The translations under genes were made by a program, and so were the position numbers. DNA of 14,016 nucleotides from Zoogloeaceae bacterium (GTDB lineage Bacteria; Pseudomonadota; Gammaproteobacteria; Burkholderiales; Rhodocyclaceae): contig JAIRZG010000017.1 of NCBI GenBank assembly GCA_031267345.1, positions 1-14,016 of the forward strand. Reading direction: 5' to 3'. Numbering within the stretch: the stretch's first letter is position 1; the number at the start of each line of letters is the position of its first letter. This document shows positions 12,332-14,016 of the stretch, in pieces. Below the pieces are notes generated by a model. That model worked only from the letters and a program-made list of their open reading frames with translations. It did not search any database and was not told the DNA's origin.

Positions 12332-12661
12332 ATGCCTGACGTGTGGGTAGTCGTCATCGCAGTTATCATTCTCATGGTGGCATATGCTTACATTTCTGCG
12401 AAACTTAAAGCCAGAAAGCTCCGTAAATCCCGCGAAAAGTCATTGCCATTTATTGAAGATAATGTTCGTCCTGGCGTCCTATACAATGTATGTCTCAGTG
12501 ATGGTCGCCGTTTTGAATGTATTCAACTACTTGGGTGCTCAACAGCCGAAGATGGCCAATTCTCATTCTTCGGCTGGGAAGGTATGCTTGTGCTCAAGAG
12601 AGAAAATGAGAAACGTATCTTTCTCAAACAATCTGCGGTGCGTTACATTGAGGAAATCTAG
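12332..12661 (+). CDS. Small AT-rich gene: membrane anchor plus beta-rich domain
   Basis: A 109-aa protein starting at 12332 (MPDVWVVVIAVIILMVAYAY). GGAAAGGA lies just upstream; an in-frame ATG at 12299 has no such site. One N-terminal membrane helix is followed by a strongly basic stretch (KLKARKLRKSREKS), pointing to a cytoplasmic C-terminus. The rest, from GVLYNVCLSDGRRFECIQLL to KRIFLKQSAVRYIEEI, alternates hydrophobic residues like a small beta barrel (SH3/Sm-like by appearance only). I do not recognise the family. Base composition is clearly lower in GC than neighbouring genes (roughly 45%). It is flanked by the folded repeat and an IS481-like tail, so horizontal acquisition is likely. 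Confidence 0.65.
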   Translation: MPDVWVVVIAVIILMVAYAYISAKLKARKLRKSREKSLPFIEDNVRPGVLYNVCLSDGRRFECIQLLGCSTAEDGQFSFFGWEGMLVLKRENEKRIFLKQSAVRYIEEI

Positions 12662-12739
12662 ATGTTCGGTCTGCCATGATTTGAGGGTGTCGATGGGGGA
12701 GCGGTAGCCGATGGCTTGCTGTGGGATGAACTGGTTGTG
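12650..12739 (-). pseudogene. IS481-like transposase C-terminal remnant
   Basis: The minus strand reads HNQFIPQQAIGYRSPIDTLK, then SWQTEHLDFL. This resembles the conserved tail of IS481/IS3-type DDE transposases (pattern NH-x-IPQ-x-AL-x-x-x-TP-x-x-AL-x-x-WQ). Upstream, the expected catalytic core is absent and the reading frame is not transposase-like. The sequence TGTAAACAAC next to the purE stop resembles a TG-starting insertion sequence end, which would imply an internally deleted element. Only about 30 residues remain of roughly 300. Confidence 0.55.
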
Positions 12740-12801
12740 GCCTGGGGGGTAGTCCACAGTGCGCTTATTAAGGGAATGGCAAATCCTGACGCCTATGTTG
12801 T

Positions 12802-13302
12802 TTACAGTTTCCCCACTTCTTCCTGTAATTTCCGATCCTTTTCCAGCACCTTTGCCGCCATTGCCGCCTTGTGCGCCTTGAGCGTTTCCGCGAGCGCGGC
12901 GTCGGAGAGCGCGAGAATCTGCGCGGCGAGAATGGCGGCGTTTTGCGCGCCGTCAATGGCGACGGTGGCGACGGGGATGCCCGGCGGCATCTGCACGATG
13001 GAAAGCAGACTGTCGAGACCGTCAAGGGCGGAAGATTTGATCGGTAGGCCGATGATCGGCAGCGTCGTGTAGGCGGCGATGACGCCGCCCAGATGCGCCG
13101 CCTTGCCCGCCGCCGCGATGATGACGCCGAAACCGGCATCCGCCGCGCCACGGGCGAAGTTTTCGGCTTGCGTCGGTGTGCGGTGCGCCGAAATGACGCG
13201 CGCTTCAAAGGGAACGCCGAATTCCTTCAACTGTTCGATCGCGCCCGCGACCACGGACAGATCGCTGTCCGAACCCATGATAACCGCAACTTTGCGCGTC
13301 AT
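12802..13302 (-). CDS. purE: N5-carboxyaminoimidazole ribonucleotide mutase
   Basis: A 166-aa class I PurE, which converts N5-CAIR to CAIR in purine synthesis. GSDSD (10-14) binds substrate phosphate. SAHRTP (38-43) carries the catalytic His40. AAAGKAAHLGG and the LDSLLSIVQMPPGIPVATVA segment are the class I signature. The C-terminal helix runs to the stop. Its ATG overlaps the folD stop (ATGA), so translation is coupled to folD. purK, the usual partner, does not follow; the downstream side is the transposase remnant, which may have separated them. No terminator is visible after the stop. Confidence 0.96.
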   Translation of the reverse strand: MTRKVAVIMGSDSDLSVVAGAIEQLKEFGVPFEARVISAHRTPTQAENFARGAADAGFGVIIAAAGKAAHLGGVIAAYTTLPIIGLPIKSSALDGLDSLLSIVQMPPGIPVATVAIDGAQNAAILAAQILALSDAALAETLKAHKAAMAAKVLEKDRKLQEEVGKL

Positions 13303-14016
13303 TTTTCAGCCTCCCGCTCCGCCGCCGCGATGGTGTTCGCCAGCAGCATGGTGATGGTCATCGGCCCGACGCCGCCAGGCACGGGGGTAATGAGCGCGGC
13401 GACTTTTTTCACCGCCTCGAAATCCACGTCGCCGCAGAGTTTGCCATCCGGCAGGCGGTTGATGCCCACGTCGATGACTGCCGCGCCGGGTTTCACCATG
13501 TCCGCCGTCACGAAGCGCGGCTTGCCGACGGCGACGACGAGAATATCGGCGCGGCGGGTATGCGCTTGCAGGTCTTGTGTGCGCGAGTTGCACACCGTCA
13601 CCGTCGCGCCCGCGTTGATGAGCAACAGCGCCATCGGCTTGCCGACGATGTTGGAACGCCCGATGACCACGGCTTCCTTGCTTGAGAGATCGACCTTGCC
13701 TTGCTCGAACATTTTCATCACGCCATAGGGGGTGCAGGGAATGAAGCGCGGATTGCCCTGCACCAGCGCGCCGACGTTTTCGGCGTGAAAGCCATCCACG
13801 TCCTTTTCGGGCGTTATCGCTTCCAGCACGGCGGCTTCATCGAAATGGGCGGGCAAGGGGAGTTGCACCAGAATGCCATGCGCCTTGGGATTGGCGTTCA
13901 ATTCGGCGATTTTGCCCAGCACCACGGCGGGCGCGACATCCGCCGGATAGACGAGTTTTTCGGAATACATGCCCACCGCTTCGCAGGCCGCGACCTTGTT
14001 TTTCACATAAACCTGC
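13299..14016 (-). CDS. folD: Methylenetetrahydrofolate dehydrogenase/cyclohydrolase, 5' part outside the window
   Basis: The last 239 residues of FolD; the start lies beyond the right edge. The visible N-terminus VYVKNKVAACE contains the catalytic Tyr and Lys of YVxxK. QLPLPAHFDE, then EKDVDGFHAENVG, shapes the folate site. PCTPYGVM and the NADP-binding VIGRSNIVGKPMALLL follow, then PVPGGVGPMT near the end. About 45-50 residues are missing. It interconverts methylene-, methenyl- and formyl-THF, feeding formyl groups to purine synthesis, which fits its translational overlap with purE. The GTG at 14006 is an internal valine, not a start. Confidence 0.96.
   Translation of the reverse strand, partial: QVYVKNKVAACEAVGMYSEKLVYPADVAPAVVLGKIAELNANPKAHGILVQLPLPAHFDEAAVLEAITPEKDVDGFHAENVGALVQGNPRFIPCTPYGVMKMFEQGKVDLSSKEAVVIGRSNIVGKPMALLLINAGATVTVCNSRTQDLQAHTRRADILVVAVGKPRFVTADMVKPGAAVIDVGINRLPDGKLCGDVDFEAVKKVAALITPVPGGVGPMTITMLLANTIAAAEREAEK

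Noticed and set aside
1..14016. CRISPR array or defence system
   Set aside because: No regularly spaced direct repeats and no nuclease, toxin or Cas-like protein in any supported frame.

Overview
The window looks like a chromosomal segment of a betaproteobacterium. It has roughly 55-60% GC in most genes. L34, the rpmH-rnpA-yidD-yidC block, a YidC with lysine in place of the E. coli TM2 arginine, and a small two-helix membrane gene between lpxC and uvrB all fit that group. This placement rests on protein character and gene order only; no search was run.

Layout. (1) 1-435: a truncated, frameshifted serine recombinase remnant, then a tRNA-Gly(CCC) gene with its own promoter, an unusual leader hairpin and a strong terminator. 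(2) 455-4666, minus strand: an exported repeat/glycine-zipper protein, then (reading leftward from 4666) a MuiA/DUF4139-family exported protein, pth and ychF. (3) 4667-5227: a gene-free stretch holding a cluster of strong hairpins resembling IS200/IS605-type ends and a dispersed repeat. (4) 5228-8907, minus strand: rbfA, lpxC, a 62-aa membrane protein and uvrB, closely packed. (5) 8908-9427: gene-free, with more copies of the dispersed repeat. (6) 9428-12045, plus strand: rpmH-rnpA-yidD-yidC behind a good sigma-70-type promoter. (7) 12046-12800: an accessory patch with a folded leader of mutually exclusive hairpins, an AT-rich small membrane-protein gene, and an IS481-like transposase tail. 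(8) 12802-14016, minus strand: purE and the 5'-truncated folD, overlapping by 4 bp.

How the genes relate. Most of the window is housekeeping: translation quality control and ribosome assembly (pth, ychF, rbfA, rpmH, tRNA-Gly), tRNA 5' processing (rnpA), membrane protein insertion (yidC, yidD), lipid A synthesis (lpxC), DNA repair (uvrB), and one-carbon/purine metabolism (folD, purE). The rpmH block lacks dnaA on one side and mnmE on the other, and pth lacks the usual upstream rplY. Together with the repeats and mobile remnants at the joints, this suggests a rearranged genome.

The most interesting non-housekeeping signals are the hairpin cluster at 4778-4899, the related-looking folded leader at 12186-12286 in front of an apparently acquired small gene, and a tRNA leader hairpin that copies part of the tRNA anticodon arm. 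I found no defence system, CRISPR array or complete new system.
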